From assembly GCA_905178155.1 (NCBI GenBank), contig CAJINV010000001.1:3277675-3341674 (forward strand): a stretch of DNA of 64,000 nucleotides, written 5' to 3'. Every line of letters begins with the position of its first letter. Positions within the stretch are counted from its first letter, which is position 1. The notes under the pieces were generated by a model, which worked only from the letters and a program-made list of their open reading frames with translations, did not search any database and was not told the DNA's origin. The position numbers and the translations under genes are program-made. This document shows positions 1 to 10,964 of the stretch, in pieces. Source of the DNA: Amoebophrya sp. A120 (Eukaryota > Sar > Dinophyceae > Syndiniales > Amoebophryaceae).

Positions 1-606
1 AGTGCCTGGACGAGCGGTTTTTGAAGATGCCGTGTGGGGGACCACAGTGGTGCCGGATCTTGACGAAGACGCGGAGGCAGACGAAACGGTCTGCGGATGC
101 CTCTCACTGTATCCAGCTTGGCGGAGAGTAGGATTCTCCTCCGCACCATTCGCGCCAACGTTTTGGTGATCCCTGGTGTAGTTCTTCGGTTGTTTGCCAC
201 TAGACCCCAGCGTGGGCGTCGCTGGAGAAGCCATGCTGGTGTCCCGGCACGAAGGCTGGCTCTTGTTGCCCTGATCTGCTGTCATGTTTGACGAATGGTC
301 CAGGTTGTTCATCCGGCTTTGTACTGGCAGCCCAGCTGGTATGGAAAAAGAGGATGTTGCTTCTTGTCCGAGAGTAGCTTGTCCACACTCGTCGCCGCCG
401 AGAGTCGCAGTTGTCGCTGAGGCACTGCCCGAGGCGTCCGCAATAACCGGATGCGAATTTTTGCTGAAATTATCGTGCTCCTGTTCCTGCGGCCGCACTT
501 CGCTCGTTGAATGTCCGTCTCTTGTCGTATGCTCCTGCTTTCGTTCTTTCGAGTTCGCGCGCCACTTTTTCCACGAGGAGTCGTCTGACAGAACGTCAGT
601 CCACAT
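1..606 (-). CDS. Unknown low-complexity protein, N-terminal part (runs off the left edge)
   Basis: The reverse strand is open without a stop from an ATG at 606 to base 1, giving about 202 residues, so the gene continues beyond the window. The start MWTDVLSDDSSWKKWRANS is followed by a hydrophilic stretch rich in Ser, Thr, Asn, Gln and Glu. I see no domain, membrane segment or signal peptide. The composition matches disordered N-terminal regions of other proteins in this window, and the strand agrees with all its neighbours. A nearby ATG at about 613 runs into a stop after five codons, so 606 is the best start. Function cannot be stated from this fragment. Confidence 0.55.
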   Translation of the reverse strand, partial: MWTDVLSDDSSWKKWRANSKERKQEHTTRDGHSTSEVRPQEQEHDNFSKNSHPVIADASGSASATTATLGGDECGQATLGQEATSSFSIPAGLPVQSRMNNLDHSSNMTADQGNKSQPSCRDTSMASPATPTLGSSGKQPKNYTRDHQNVGANGAEENPTLRQAGYSERHPQTVSSASASSSRSGTTVVPHTASSKTARPGT

Positions 607-1327
607 GGCTCATGAATCTAGCGGTAGTAGAAAAACGCTGATGTGTAAGACTTTGCATAAGTTTTGCAAAAACACTGTGGTCTACTACTAACTCCATTTT
701 CAACAGTAGTACTTGGACGAATAAACTGCGAAACCAAGTCACTGCGTTGAGTGCGTCTCTTCCTTAGTCGGACAAGCGAAAAAAATGATGTTTACTGAGA
801 CTGACTATCTAAATCCAAAAAAAAAACAGCCGCCATGATGAACGCAGAATTGGATGACTGCTTGCAAATACCGCCAAATGTGAACCTTTCTCAGAGATGA
901 AGAGGAAGATCTTCAATTTCGCATTAAAACTCTCAAAAAGGAAAAGCGCTAGAGTGATCTGACGGGTAAAATTATACGAGCATTTCACATTTGTATCGGT
1001 AGGCTTCTTCGATTTTGCGTGTAAGCGCTCGCGATTGAACTATGAACTTCATGTACGATCGCAGAAACTTTTCAGAACCAGGATAAAGGTTGAATTCCAA
1101 AGGAGCGCCGAATTTATCGAGCACTGTGAAGATTTGTACTTACTTCACGAAGAAGGCAGTCCGAGTGTACTAGTCTGTGGCCGTGCTTCATGTTCGAGTC
1201 GAAAAGAAGAACGAACTGTTGTTCATCCAGGTGGAAAATAAACATCGTGTGGCAGCAGTGCCTCTGTAGAGAAGAGTCTCATGTCATCTCGTCCTCACTT
1301 CCTCCTACCCGGCGCATCAATGGCTTC
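607..1327. other. Intergenic stretch, no gene seen
   Basis: About 0.7 kb between the end of the GID2-like gene and the start of the leftmost gene. Short ORFs occur on the plus strand (for example 1035-1241), but they are stop-limited and show no family resemblance. No repeat or RNA gene was recognised. Confidence 0.5.
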
Positions 1328-4300
1328 TCAATAGTTCTGCGCAAATTTGATGGGCAGGGCGGCCGCGGAGTTCTGCTGGCGCGGGCAGAAGGGGCACTTG
1401 AAGGAGGCGCGCGCGTTTCTGCTCAGACGGTCCACGCACTCCCTGGACAGGACGTGGCCGCACGCGAGGAGGTAGGGAGTTCTGGTCAGCGAACGGTTGA
1501 CCGCTATCCAAGAAAAAAACTGTGTTAGTGTAAGTATCATTGGCTGACAGCATCACAAATTTGCTCTACATGACAGAGAAAACCTGTCATGCGTGGCTTG
1601 TAAGGGAAAACACACATGAAAAGAGAACTTCGTGGCTGTCTGGCATGACAGGTGTAAATCTGTTGCGTGTTCTGCATTACAGATTTACACTTACACAGTT
1701 TTTCTCTTGCATAACCGGACAAACGAAGTTGCTGGCGTAGGCGAATTCCGGAGGCGAATCCAGGGTGACCGGCAGCGTGTCGCCGACAACGGCCGTGGTC
1801 AGCGACCAGTTGCCCGTGGAGAGACCCTTGTCCTGGTCCACGCACCACTGGTGGTACTCCAGAATCTTCGGCAGGGCCTGCTGGCCCGCGTCCAGAATGA
1901 CCGACAGCAGCGATTTCTGCGACATCTGCTGCATCCGCAGATGGGGTCTGCTCACCAGCATCAGGTAGTGACTGCTCGGGTTCTATAGCAGTGCACAACT
2001 CCCCCTCCCCCTCGTTTGTCATGCAAAACCCCGAATCTAGTCGCTGTCATGTGGCACTGTTTGCATGACAAGTTCTGGCAGCCCAAATAGCACTACTCTC
2101 CAGTGTAAATAATCTGTCATGCAAAACCGGCACTCTGGCTGACGCTTGTATTGCCGTTCATGCTATACAAATGAGGCGGAGGGGGAGTTGTGCACTTTCA
2201 TAGGTTCAACAACGCGTCTTCCTCCGGTGGCTCATAAAAGGCTTGTTGTTCCTGTGTCAGAACTGATGTTGCGTCCGCTTTCGGATGGTGCGCTGCTTTA
2301 TTCAGCGGGCCCTTCCCTTTGGAATAATTCATCTCCGCTGCGGCATGGTCAGAAGCAATTTTACGTCTTGCTCCGGGGCCTCTGTGCCATGATTGCATCG
2401 TCCGGGAGGTGGGCCGCAGTTCCCTTCGGTGCTTCAGCGAAACGGTGGTGAAAACTTCTGACAAATCTTCTCCTCCTGCTCTCCCGAACGATTTGTCACC
2501 ACCCGGACTCGTGGGATCGTCCAGAGTGGAACCGGCGTAGGCTGCGGACAGGGGATTGTACCGCGGAAAAAGCTGCGCGTTCCGATTCAGATTCGCCCCG
2601 AAGCTTTGGAAAATCCCGCGCGGGCGCGCCGCTCTGGCCGCATTGTCTTTTTTTTCGTAGTGGGCCTCCCGGACGAGGTACGAAATCGCTTCCGCCTGCG
2701 CGTGCATCACCTCGGCGGATTTGCGCGCAGCGCTCGCGTCGCGGGAATCTACCATCTCGACGTCCTGCGATTGGTGGATTTCAATTTTACTTTCTTTGCT
2801 CTGATGTTTTATATTTTCATTGCAGTAGCCCTAGAAAACTACTGTAGGAGTTCAAGTCAATAACTATGTGTATGTCTTCAAAGAATCATACATAAAGTGC
2901 AGCTGCAGAGAAGATGAGGATGACCTCCACGACTGCATGAAAAGTATAGTGGCACCTCCTTGTTCCCCTCCACGGACTCAACAGACTCGCTTCGCCTTCG
3001 CCGCGTCGCTGACCGACTTCTCCGTCGATTTCTCCGCGGACGTACTCCCCTAGACGGCGCACTGGATACCGAGGAGACCGATCCGGAGCGGTTCCGACGC
3101 GGACTGCGGAGCGGGGAATGGTCTCGCTCAAGCCCAGCGTCCGCCCGCGCCCAGAGGTAGTAGGATGCCAGTTGCACGTCGGGAACAAGACCTTGCTGGG
3201 GGAAAAACTCTGTGTTGGACAAATAGGATGTTGCGGTGTCTTCTTGCATGACCCCCTCGTGCGGAGACCGCTCCGCCGAACTGTCAACTACGCTGAAGCT
3301 CGAGTTACTATCGTCGTCGGCTGGCTCATCATACTCGTCATAATCTAGCGCAAGGCCCGAGGTCGTTCTATGTTGCGAAGACGGCGGCGCTGCCCAGTAA
3401 TGAGCCAAGCACGCACGCCCACCGGGCCCCCAGTATGGCGGCTCGACGCTAGGCGGCGCAACTCCGCTCAGGTTCAGATTTCGTGTGAAAAACGCATCTT
3501 CCTCTTCGTCCTGCAGATACGCTGGCAAGGCTCTGGCGTGAAGATTCATGGAGGCGGAATTGTACGGACGCCGGAGCTGATGACGTGCTGGTCCCAAGCC
3601 CGGCGGACTGTAGTTTTCCTCTAGTACTTCTGAACCGGTGGCCGCACCATTGGCACAACCCTGCTCCAGCGGTTCATCTTCCGTCAAAATCCTTTCGACC
3701 GCAGCGACATGTCTGGCATAGTCGATGTCGATCCATTCCGGGTTCACTTCGCAGCGAGAAGAAAGGGCTTCCTCTGCGACATTCTTGTCGTCCGCTGCCC
3801 GTTGGTCTGTGCTCGATGTGCTATCGGTGTCATCGTCGTCGTCTTCGTCTCTGACGTTCAACACGTCGTAGTAGTCGTCGCTGGCTGGCACGAGTAGCGG
3901 AAAGGGGGTTATGTCCGGAAACATAGGTCTGGTCGGTGGCAGGAGCGACCTCGGTTCCACCTGCGACGGCCACGCGTGGTGCTGGTGGTCGACAGCATCT
4001 TCGTCCGTGCTGCGCCTACGCTTTAAACTCGGTGGCCACATCTCTCCCTGGGCGGGTTGATGCCCCTGACGACTGTTGTAGCCGTGGCCACCTCCGGGAG
4101 AGCGTGCGGAGCCCGTTCCGTTGTCTGCTCCACCGGAAGCGGAGGCGAGGAAAGAAGATGAACTCTTCTGGAGGTCACGACCATTGCGATTTTTGTGTCT
4201 TCCTAGTTGCGCCGCTGTGTTTCCGGTGCCTGGCTGCGCCGTGCGCTTGAAGGTGTTGTCGGGTGAAATTTTGATACCCGATTTCACCAAAACGTCATAA

Positions 4301-5850
4301 TGAAGCTCCACCATCTCATCATAGTTCACAAGCTGCTCTTGGGACAAAGCCGGCACTTCGGTGGTCAGGAAAAAAACCTTTCTCAGCAAATTCCTCAGCA
4401 CAGTGAGGCGCTTTTGAAGTGTTCTCTTCAACAGTACCTCCCCATTCGCTTGCAGCGTCGAAAGCGTCAGCAACCGCCCCACCTCCTGTCCGCGGCATTT
4501 CAGGAAGGGCGCGAAGCTTTTCTGCGCGAACTGAAACGCCTCGAGCCTCTGTGTGCTGAGAGACGCAGTAGAGGTTGAAGAGCCCGTGTTTGATGTTCTT
4601 GCAAAGCAAGACAACAGCATCTGCATGTACTTGCAGACTAACAGCTCGAACTCGAAACAGGACAGCAGATGCCCCTCGTGCGCTACGCTGGCCCAGCAGT
4701 TTTCGCTCCAGACCACTTCGCCCAAAATGTTCAGGCTTGTCTGAAACTGGTGCTTCACGTGGGCCAGATACCGGAACAATGGATCCAGCTTCTTCGAACC
4801 GAATAAATGCTCCTGTCGCTCGTCATTTTTGCCTGTCGCGGCCGAGGATGATGAATCCAAAACATCAGGATGGAGGTCGCAGCACTTGCACAGCTCCTTC
4901 AGCGTCTTCAGTGCGAAGGCCCAGGACGCGGAAATCACGTCGCCCACGCTGCTGCAGCGCACGGCGTCGCCACCCTCGTCCTCCTCAACCGCGAAGACCG
5001 CATTGCCGTAGCCCGCAAAAAAACCGCCTCCCGGTCCGGATTCGTGCGCTTGAAAAAACCGCTGGAAAGACGAGGGGTTGGTGAACAGAAAATGAAATTC
5101 ATCGATTTGATCTGCCGGTTTTTGTCGTGTAGTGGAATCTTCGTTCCAGACCTCTTCCTCGTCGTAATCTTCGTCATAATTTCCGTAAATGTCATTCCTA
5201 TAATTCTCCTGTGCCTGCTCTTCTTGTGTTCCATGCTGCCGCTGTCCACCGGCTCCCTCGTAAGTAGTGTCGCCGTTCTTATCCTTTTCTCCCGATTCCT
5301 CCGCACCGAAAGCCAAGCTGTGCCGGTAGTTTTCCCCGTCCTCGGCAAACGAGTCGTGAACCTGGCGCTCCACCTCTTGCCGAAACGTTTCGAACGACTC
5401 AAACAGGCCGCTTTGCAGCAGGTGTTCGCCGAGAAGCGTCGTGATGGCCGGCAACTCCCCGACGGACCGCAGTCTGGACACGCCGGCCTCCTCTGGCCCT
5501 TCGAAGTTCAGGATTGCGGGGTACGGGTGCTCCTTCCCCCCGTAGGGAAACGCAGCATTCACTTTCCGCTGGAGGGCCTGCACCATCTGCAGCCGCTGCT
5601 GGTGCGCGAGAATCGCGCGACTGGCCGGCTTCGTGCGTTTGGTGTGTTCCGCCTGCTGCGCGATCTCGTCTTTGAAGTTTTCGTTTGTCAGCCGCAGGCT
5701 GAGGGCCTGCAACTCTTCGATCAGCAGGTCGATTTGTCCGGTCACCACGTTCCCACGGTCCAGGTAGCCGTCAGCAACAATCTCAACCTGCTTCTCCACG
5801 CCGCCGTTCTGAATGACCACCCGCTTGGCGGCACCAGTCTGCGGATTCAT
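1328..5850 (-). CDS. GID2/RMD5 (RMND5)-type E3 ubiquitin ligase, four exons
   Basis: This is likely the RING subunit of the GID/CTLH ubiquitin ligase. Proposed exons are 5850-2956, 2764-2203, 1978-1713 and 1504-1328, giving about 1299 residues against roughly 390-420 in yeast or human. A LisH-like helix pair lies near residues 133-165 (LGEHLLQSGLFESFETF). A CTLH segment lies near 397-465 (FEFELLVCKYMQMLL, then EAFQFAQKSFAPF). The CRA-like end is SVILDAGQQALPKILEY. The degenerate RING typical of the family has FVCPV, ACGHVLSRE and FKCPFC. The first intron (2765-2955) is GT-AG; the other two are introners. The extra length is mainly a Ser/Arg/Asp-rich insertion of about 500 residues between CTLH and CRA. 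The exons join in frame and keep nine residues between CPV and the PYLLACGH block, as in human RMND5A. Exon 4 could be shifted if a GT-AG alternative is used. Confidence 0.85.
1505..1712. mobile_element. Introner-like element I1 (intron 3 of the GID2 gene)
   Basis: A 208-nt intron bounded by inverted repeats: AAGAGAAAAACTGTGTAAG at the donor side is mirrored at the acceptor side with few mismatches. TGTCATG-type motifs occur several times inside. Removing 1505-1712 joins CCG GTT to GCG GTC and preserves family spacing. A GT-AG alternative starting at GTGTAAG is also in frame but adds five residues, so the exact ends are uncertain. Confidence 0.75.
1979..2202. mobile_element. Introner-like element I2 (intron 2 of the GID2 gene)
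   Basis: A 224-nt intron with an inverted repeat of about 30 bp. GTGCACAACTCCCCCTCC is seen at both ends in opposite orientation. GTTTTGCATGACA-type motifs occur inside. The direct repeat GAACC flanks it. Removing the element with one GAACC copy gives the in-frame junction LLNPSSHYLMLV. No GT-AG register keeps the frame while leaving exactly one repeat copy. Its terminal repeats differ from those of the other elements here. Confidence 0.8.
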
Positions 5851-6448
5851 CCTGTTGCCACTCGGGAGCCCTGGAGATTCACTTTAACTGGAGGAAACGG
5901 AGACCATGGTGTCCGTCGTATCTCAATAAAATGAAAGTGGATGGTTGAAAAAAATTTGCTGTGGAAAGCCGGCGTAGAATTTTACTTCCAAAAGGAAAGA
6001 TCGATAGAAAATCTCATGTTGAAGAACTTGCAGGAGCACAACAACTCACAACATCTGCATCTGACTCCAGACGTATGTTCCGGGAAAGGTAAGACTGTCT
6101 CTCTCTCACAGGAAAAAAAAGTCCTCATTCATAAACTGCACCTGGCCCTGGCGCCGTACTACCGTAGTCCAAAAAATAGAGATCTCATTGCAACAAGCAA
6201 ACGGATCGGTTCTATTCGTGAGATCGTCCATCGCGAGCGACACACACAATATCTGGATCGAGGACCCCGAAAGAAGACCATGAAGAACGTAGGACGAAAA
6301 CACACTATGGACACGCCCTGTCCTGCTTTCTGCGCGTCGTCCCCGTATGTACTTATGTAAAGATCAGGCCACTATCCATATGCTGGCGAGTCATTTCTTC
6401 TCCAGCGTTTTGACTCTGTTTTGTTCCCTGGTATCATGGTTTTCACTT
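5851..6448. other. Intergenic stretch, no gene seen
   Basis: About 0.6 kb upstream of the GID2-like gene and downstream of the 6449-8170 gene. A plus-strand ORF at 5941-6360 has no recognisable features and AT-rich, non-coding-like codon use. Nothing else was identified. Confidence 0.45.
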
Positions 6449-8170
6449 TTATTTATCCTCTGCTTCTTGTCTGTTCTCCTCATCTCCGCTTTTGCGCGAG
6501 AGATCATTTTCCTCTGGTTCCGTGAGGCTCTGCAGTAATTTCCCAACCTGCCGGCTTGCGCTCGTCACCTCGCCATGCACAGTGTCTAAAAACGCATGCA
6601 GGCCCTTCCCGAGGTCAGGAAATCCAGCCGCTGCAAATTTATCGACAAACACCTCATCCAGCCAAGATTTCAAGCGCTCTTTTAACTGAACCTCGATCCA
6701 ATGCGGCACAAACGTGCGCCTAACGGAAGGCCGCTCGTCTCGAAAACGGTACAGAGTCGGCTCCGGGTGTAATGGATCAGGTGGCGGAAACCGGGAATTA
6801 GGGTTGGCCTTGAAATTTCGTTCCTTGTACCTCTGACGGATGACACTCTTGCAACCCTCATACACTTTTTCTAAGCGGGAGCGGGAATTCCCGAGACGCT
6901 CGAAAACAAGACGCGCCACCGGTAGCGACGGGTCCTCAGGAGGAAAAACAGGGAACTCGCAGAAGTTTCTTGCCGTCCGATTTGCAAATTGCGCGAAACG
7001 AAACCTGTCCCAGTCAGTGACTTGATCCAGTGCGGGGCCGATGACAAAACGGAGCAGCGCCTCCTTCGCATCGCTGCGGGAGTCTGCAAGCTCGAAGAGA
7101 ATGCCTTCGCAGTACCGCTGCCGCACTTCTGAGAAGCCACTCACTCCGCTGGGCGGTAGCCATCCGTGCTTGATCCACTCTGTGTCACTTAGGCGCAAGA
7201 CTACGGCCAACAACGGCCATGCTCGGCTATGGATTTTGAACTCCGTGCTCGCCTTGCTGTAGACGACATACTGAAACTTTCTCGAGTCGGGCTGATCAGC
7301 ATATTGCGGTGGAAGCAGCGCTTGCACTTCGGCACCCACGTCGGTCCTCCTTGTAGTTCCGGCGTCGTTGTAGTACGTCCGCTCCCGCTGACGCACGAGC
7401 CGCTCCGGCCCATACGTTTCTTTGAATTCGTCCGAGTTCCCGGGGAGCAAAAAATAGCGGTAAAACCTGTCATACAACCAGTTCTCCGCTGCGGCGATAC
7501 TTTTGATCTTCTCGGGTTCCTGTGGCACGCGCCGCGGTAGTACCTCCTGTTCGGACACCGAATACTCGTCGTCGCTGCTTTCCTCGACCTCCATCAGGTT
7601 GCCGGACGGCCCCTCGACTTTGACCATGAAGCGATAGACAGCCTCTCCGTCCGCACTGAACACCAGTTCCTCACTATGTGCAAAAAAAGCGGAAGCATCG
7701 GACGAGGCCGGGAGCTGCGGCGGGTCGCCCTGCTCGCCTCCATCACCATCTTCAAGTGGCGAATGATTTTCATCTGCGCTGTCTCTGTCTTCCTCTGCAG
7801 GCTCGTCTTCGCCTGCCAACCAGAGCAGCCGCGAAGACGGCGGGCAAAGTTCGTCGCTTTCGCTCGTGTAAAAGGTTGGCACAAATAACTGGGCCAGGTC
7901 TGCAACACACTTAACCTTTTCGGTGTCAATACAGAACTTTTTTTCCTCACCGGACAGCCCTTTGCGCAGAATCACGACTTTCTTGTCCACTTTGGAGGCA
8001 CTTGCGGTTGGAACAGCCGGATTCTTGTCGGCCGCTTGAGAGCTGGCAGTAGCGCTTCCGTCTTTTGCTGTCGACTTCTTTGTCTTCAAACAGGCCTCGA
8101 CTGACGGCTCTTCCGATTGCTGCAGCTCCACCTCCTCGCCCGGCGGCAGTTCACTTGTTAGGGAGGCCAT
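6449..8170 (-). CDS. Unknown protein, tandem paralogue A
   Basis: I do not recognise the family. The likely start is MASLTSELPPGEE at 8170, in a CCATGGC context shared with the downstream copy; an upstream in-frame ATG at 8221 would add 17 residues. The protein has about 573 residues. Its N-terminus is acidic and disordered. A conserved block follows (KKFCIDTEKVKC, CPPSSRLLWLAGEDEP, FMVKVEGPSGNLMEVEESSDDEY), then a tryptophan-rich alpha-helical region (AAAENWLYDRFYRYFLL, DTEWIKHGWLPP) and a charged C-terminus. No signal peptide, membrane span or catalytic motif is evident. It is clearly homologous along its length to the neighbouring gene 8727-10280, with an extra segment of about 40 residues near the C-terminus. 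No intron is needed. Confidence 0.75.
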   Translation of the reverse strand: MASLTSELPPGEEVELQQSEEPSVEACLKTKKSTAKDGSATASSQAADKNPAVPTASASKVDKKVVILRKGLSGEEKKFCIDTEKVKCVADLAQLFVPTFYTSESDELCPPSSRLLWLAGEDEPAEEDRDSADENHSPLEDGDGGEQGDPPQLPASSDASAFFAHSEELVFSADGEAVYRFMVKVEGPSGNLMEVEESSDDEYSVSEQEVLPRRVPQEPEKIKSIAAAENWLYDRFYRYFLLPGNSDEFKETYGPERLVRQRERTYYNDAGTTRRTDVGAEVQALLPPQYADQPDSRKFQYVVYSKASTEFKIHSRAWPLLAVVLRLSDTEWIKHGWLPPSGVSGFSEVRQRYCEGILFELADSRSDAKEALLRFVIGPALDQVTDWDRFRFAQFANRTARNFCEFPVFPPEDPSLPVARLVFERLGNSRSRLEKVYEGCKSVIRQRYKERNFKANPNSRFPPPDPLHPEPTLYRFRDERPSVRRTFVPHWIEVQLKERLKSWLDEVFVDKFAAAGFPDLGKGLHAFLDTVHGEVTSASRQVGKLLQSLTEPEENDLSRKSGDEENRQEAEDK

Positions 8171-8726
8171 GGCGTCGTAGGAATGAAACATGAATTTATG
8201 ATGTAAGTACAAGAAACTCAATACAAATTCTCAAGTGTAGGAGAGGAAAAAGACTTCTTGGAGGGTATAGATTGACTTCCCGGATTTCTTCGCAGATAGA
8301 TGATTAGCAGTAGGCCGCATAGAATACTCGTTTTACTTTTACTTTCCGTTTCCCATTCTCCAATTTATGATCTTGGGCTTCGTATTCGCATTTGGCCGAA
8401 AAAGGTATGCCAATGAAAGTCTCACTCTGGCTACTCCGCGGAACAATAGGCATCCTTAGAAACTCAGACCAGGTACACAAGGCGGGCCGCAGTGGAATCA
8501 AAAGCTAGCGGACCATAGAGATCTTCTTACGAAGACAAGTAGAAGCCGATCATCGACTGATACGCGCAATATCGATCCAAGACCACGGAACAATAGCAAA
8601 AGTTATACGGTCACTCGAGGCAACGCAAAACAAAAAAACCTCCAATAAGAGGAGCACCAGCACTATCTAGTGCGCATATGAAACTCGAACAACTTCTAGC
8701 TGCCGTTTTCGCATCGGTGATTCAAA
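8171..8726. other. Spacer between tandem paralogues
   Basis: About 0.55 kb between the two paralogues. The sequence just upstream of each start is related (a TTTCTTGTA..TACATCAT string), consistent with duplication of the gene with its 5' flank. No other feature is seen. Confidence 0.5.
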
Positions 8727-10280
8727 TTAATGTGCTTCGTCCTCCAGCCTCTGCAGTTTCTCTTCCCACATGGATCTACTCGAGGGGGTTCCTTCGGGCT
8801 CTGTGAGCTTCTCCTGCAATTGCCTCACCTGCCGGTTTACTGTCTTCACATCGTCATGCACCGTTTCCAGAAACGCACTCAAATCTCGACCAAGGTCGGG
8901 GAATCCAGCCACCGCCAATTTGTCAACAAAAAACCCGACCCAGGTTTTTAGGTGTTGATGTAAGTCTTCTTCCCAAGGCTTGAAACTCCATTTCTTGTAT
9001 TCATGGCGAATAGCACTCTTGCAGCCTGCACAAATTTTTTCTAAGCGGGAGCGAGACTGTCCGACACGCTCCAGTAGCAAGGCGGCCGTGCTCGTGCCCC
9101 GAATCGGAGAAAACAGTACTGGAATGGCCCGCTTTGCAAACTCCGCGAAAGGAAACCCATCCCAGTTAGTCACCTGATCCAGTGCGGGAACAATGACACG
9201 ACGCAGAATGTCCGAATCGCGGTTGTAGTTTGCTAGCTCGAGAATAATTTTTTCGCAGTACTGCTGGCGCTGCTCCTTTCCGGAACTAATTCCCCCAGGT
9301 GGCAGCCACCCGTGCTTAATCCACTCTGTGTCATTTAGACTCAGCACTGCGGCCAACAACCTCCATGCCGGAAGATGCCTTTCGAAGTCACGGGCCAAGA
9401 GTGGGTAAGCGACACACTCGAACTTTCTCTGGTGGGGCCGATTGCTGTACTGCAACGGAAGAAGTGCCTGGACTACAGCTCCAATCGAACGCCTGTCCTG
9501 TTGCATTCCGTCGCAATCCGGATAATACGCACGCGGCGGATCCCGCCCGTATGTTTGTTCGAATTCGTCCGAGTCTTCGCGGAGCAAAAAGTAGCGGTAA
9601 AGCCTGTCATACAACCAATTCTCTGCTGCGGCGATATTTTTGATCTGCTCGGGTTTCTGTGGGACGCGCCGCGGTGGTACCTCCTGTTCGGACACCGAAT
9701 ACTCGTCGTCGCTGCTTTCCTCGACCTCCATCAGGTTGCCGGACGGCCCCTCGACTTTGACCATGAAGCGATAGACAGCCTCTCCGTCCGCATTGAACAC
9801 CAGTTCGTCACTGTGTGCGAAAAAAGCGGAAGCATCGGACGCGGCAGGGAGCTGCGGCGGGTCGCCCTGCTCGCCTCCATCACCATCTTCAAGTGGCGCA
9901 TGATTTTCTGTGCTGTCTCTGTCTTCTGCAGGCTCGTCTTCGCCTGCCAACCAGAGCAGCCGCGACGACGGCGGGCAAAGTTCGTCGGTTTCCTGTGTGT
10001 AAAACTGTGGCACAAACTGGGCCAGGTCCGCGAAACACTTCACTTTCTCAGCGTCAACGCAAAACTTTTTTTCTTCACCAGAGAAAGCCTTGCGCAAAAG
10101 TACTACGAAGCGTTTCTCTATGAAGATCTCGGAGGTGGAACGATTTGCAATTCCAGCAGCCGCTTCCGTTTGCGGGCTGGCGGAAGCGCTTCCGTTCTTC
10201 TTCGAACTGGCTTCGACTGACCGCTCTTCCGATTGCTGCTGCTTCGCCTCGCCCGCCGGCAGTTCGCTGAGGGAGGCCAT
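8727..10280 (-). CDS. Unknown protein, tandem paralogue B
   Basis: Second copy of the pair, about 517 residues from MASLSELPAGEAKQ at 10280; an in-frame ATG at 10298 would add six residues. It shares the N-terminal acidic region, the CPPSSRLLWLAGEDEP and FMVKVEGPSGNLMEVEE blocks, the NWLYDRLYRYFLL helix and the DTEWIKHGWLPP motif with paralogue A. It lacks the insert near LHPEPTLYRFRDE. Nucleotide identity is very high around 9660-9900 versus 7530-7760, while both ends have diverged much more. Function is unknown. The conserved order, strand and start context indicate local duplication, and both frames are intact, so both are probably expressed. Confidence 0.75.
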   Translation of the reverse strand: MASLSELPAGEAKQQQSEERSVEASSKKNGSASASPQTEAAAGIANRSTSEIFIEKRFVVLLRKAFSGEEKKFCVDAEKVKCFADLAQFVPQFYTQETDELCPPSSRLLWLAGEDEPAEDRDSTENHAPLEDGDGGEQGDPPQLPAASDASAFFAHSDELVFNADGEAVYRFMVKVEGPSGNLMEVEESSDDEYSVSEQEVPPRRVPQKPEQIKNIAAAENWLYDRLYRYFLLREDSDEFEQTYGRDPPRAYYPDCDGMQQDRRSIGAVVQALLPLQYSNRPHQRKFECVAYPLLARDFERHLPAWRLLAAVLSLNDTEWIKHGWLPPGGISSGKEQRQQYCEKIILELANYNRDSDILRRVIVPALDQVTNWDGFPFAEFAKRAIPVLFSPIRGTSTAALLLERVGQSRSRLEKICAGCKSAIRHEYKKWSFKPWEEDLHQHLKTWVGFFVDKLAVAGFPDLGRDLSAFLETVHDDVKTVNRQVRQLQEKLTEPEGTPSSRSMWEEKLQRLEDEAH

Positions 10281-10964
10281 GGTGTCGTAGAAATGCAACT
10301 GCGAATGGGAATGATGTACTTACAAGAAATTCCAATGAATTGATTCTCAAACGTCGGAGCGAGAGGAAAACGACGTCTTGCAGGATCAGATTCACTCTCC
10401 AGCAGATAGACGAACAACAATACGACGCATTCAATATTCTACAGACTTTTCCACTTTTGAATTCAGGATCTAGATCTTGATCTTCTTGATCTTGTTCCGC
10501 TCCTTCATGCGAGCCTGACTGTAAATGATGCATCCAGAGCTACCTTGTTTACCTAAGTGTTGCAATATGGCGCTACTTTTTATTCAAGGTCCGGACTTCA
10601 ACATCCTCGAAGCCTGCGGCTAGGTACAAGGCATTCATAAAAGTAGAAGACGCAGATCGAAAGGACGTCAGATCCAGAGCTTGCCCTCTCGCTGATCATC
10701 AAAAACAACTACAGCGCACCTCAGCCTCACACAGAACAACAAAAGAATTATCTTTTTTGTATCGATCCAGCACAGATGCTGCAGCGCAACAAGAAGGAAC
10801 AAACTCCACAGCCGGGCAGAGGCTGCAGCGCAGGAGGGGCCTTTCCTGCTATTTGGCGGCCTATCTTGGTGTGGTTTTTGATCATTTGCATGCGTCCACA
10901 CTCCTCAGCATTTTTATTGAAAAAGCATCACTGTTTCTAGTTCTTCATCCCTAGTATCCGTTCA
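10281..10964. other. Intergenic stretch, no gene seen
   Basis: About 0.7 kb. A minus-strand ORF at 10668-10901 shows no resemblance to known proteins and is probably chance. No repeats were identified. Confidence 0.45.

Noticed and set aside
1537-2022. Reading 1537-2022 as a separate protein
   Set aside because: This frame crosses two introners; the correct frame of the middle exon gives the GID2 CRA and RING entry motifs.
4870-5934. A 354-codon plus-strand ORF opposite the GID2-like gene
   Set aside because: It is antisense to a conserved exon and mirrors its codon bias.
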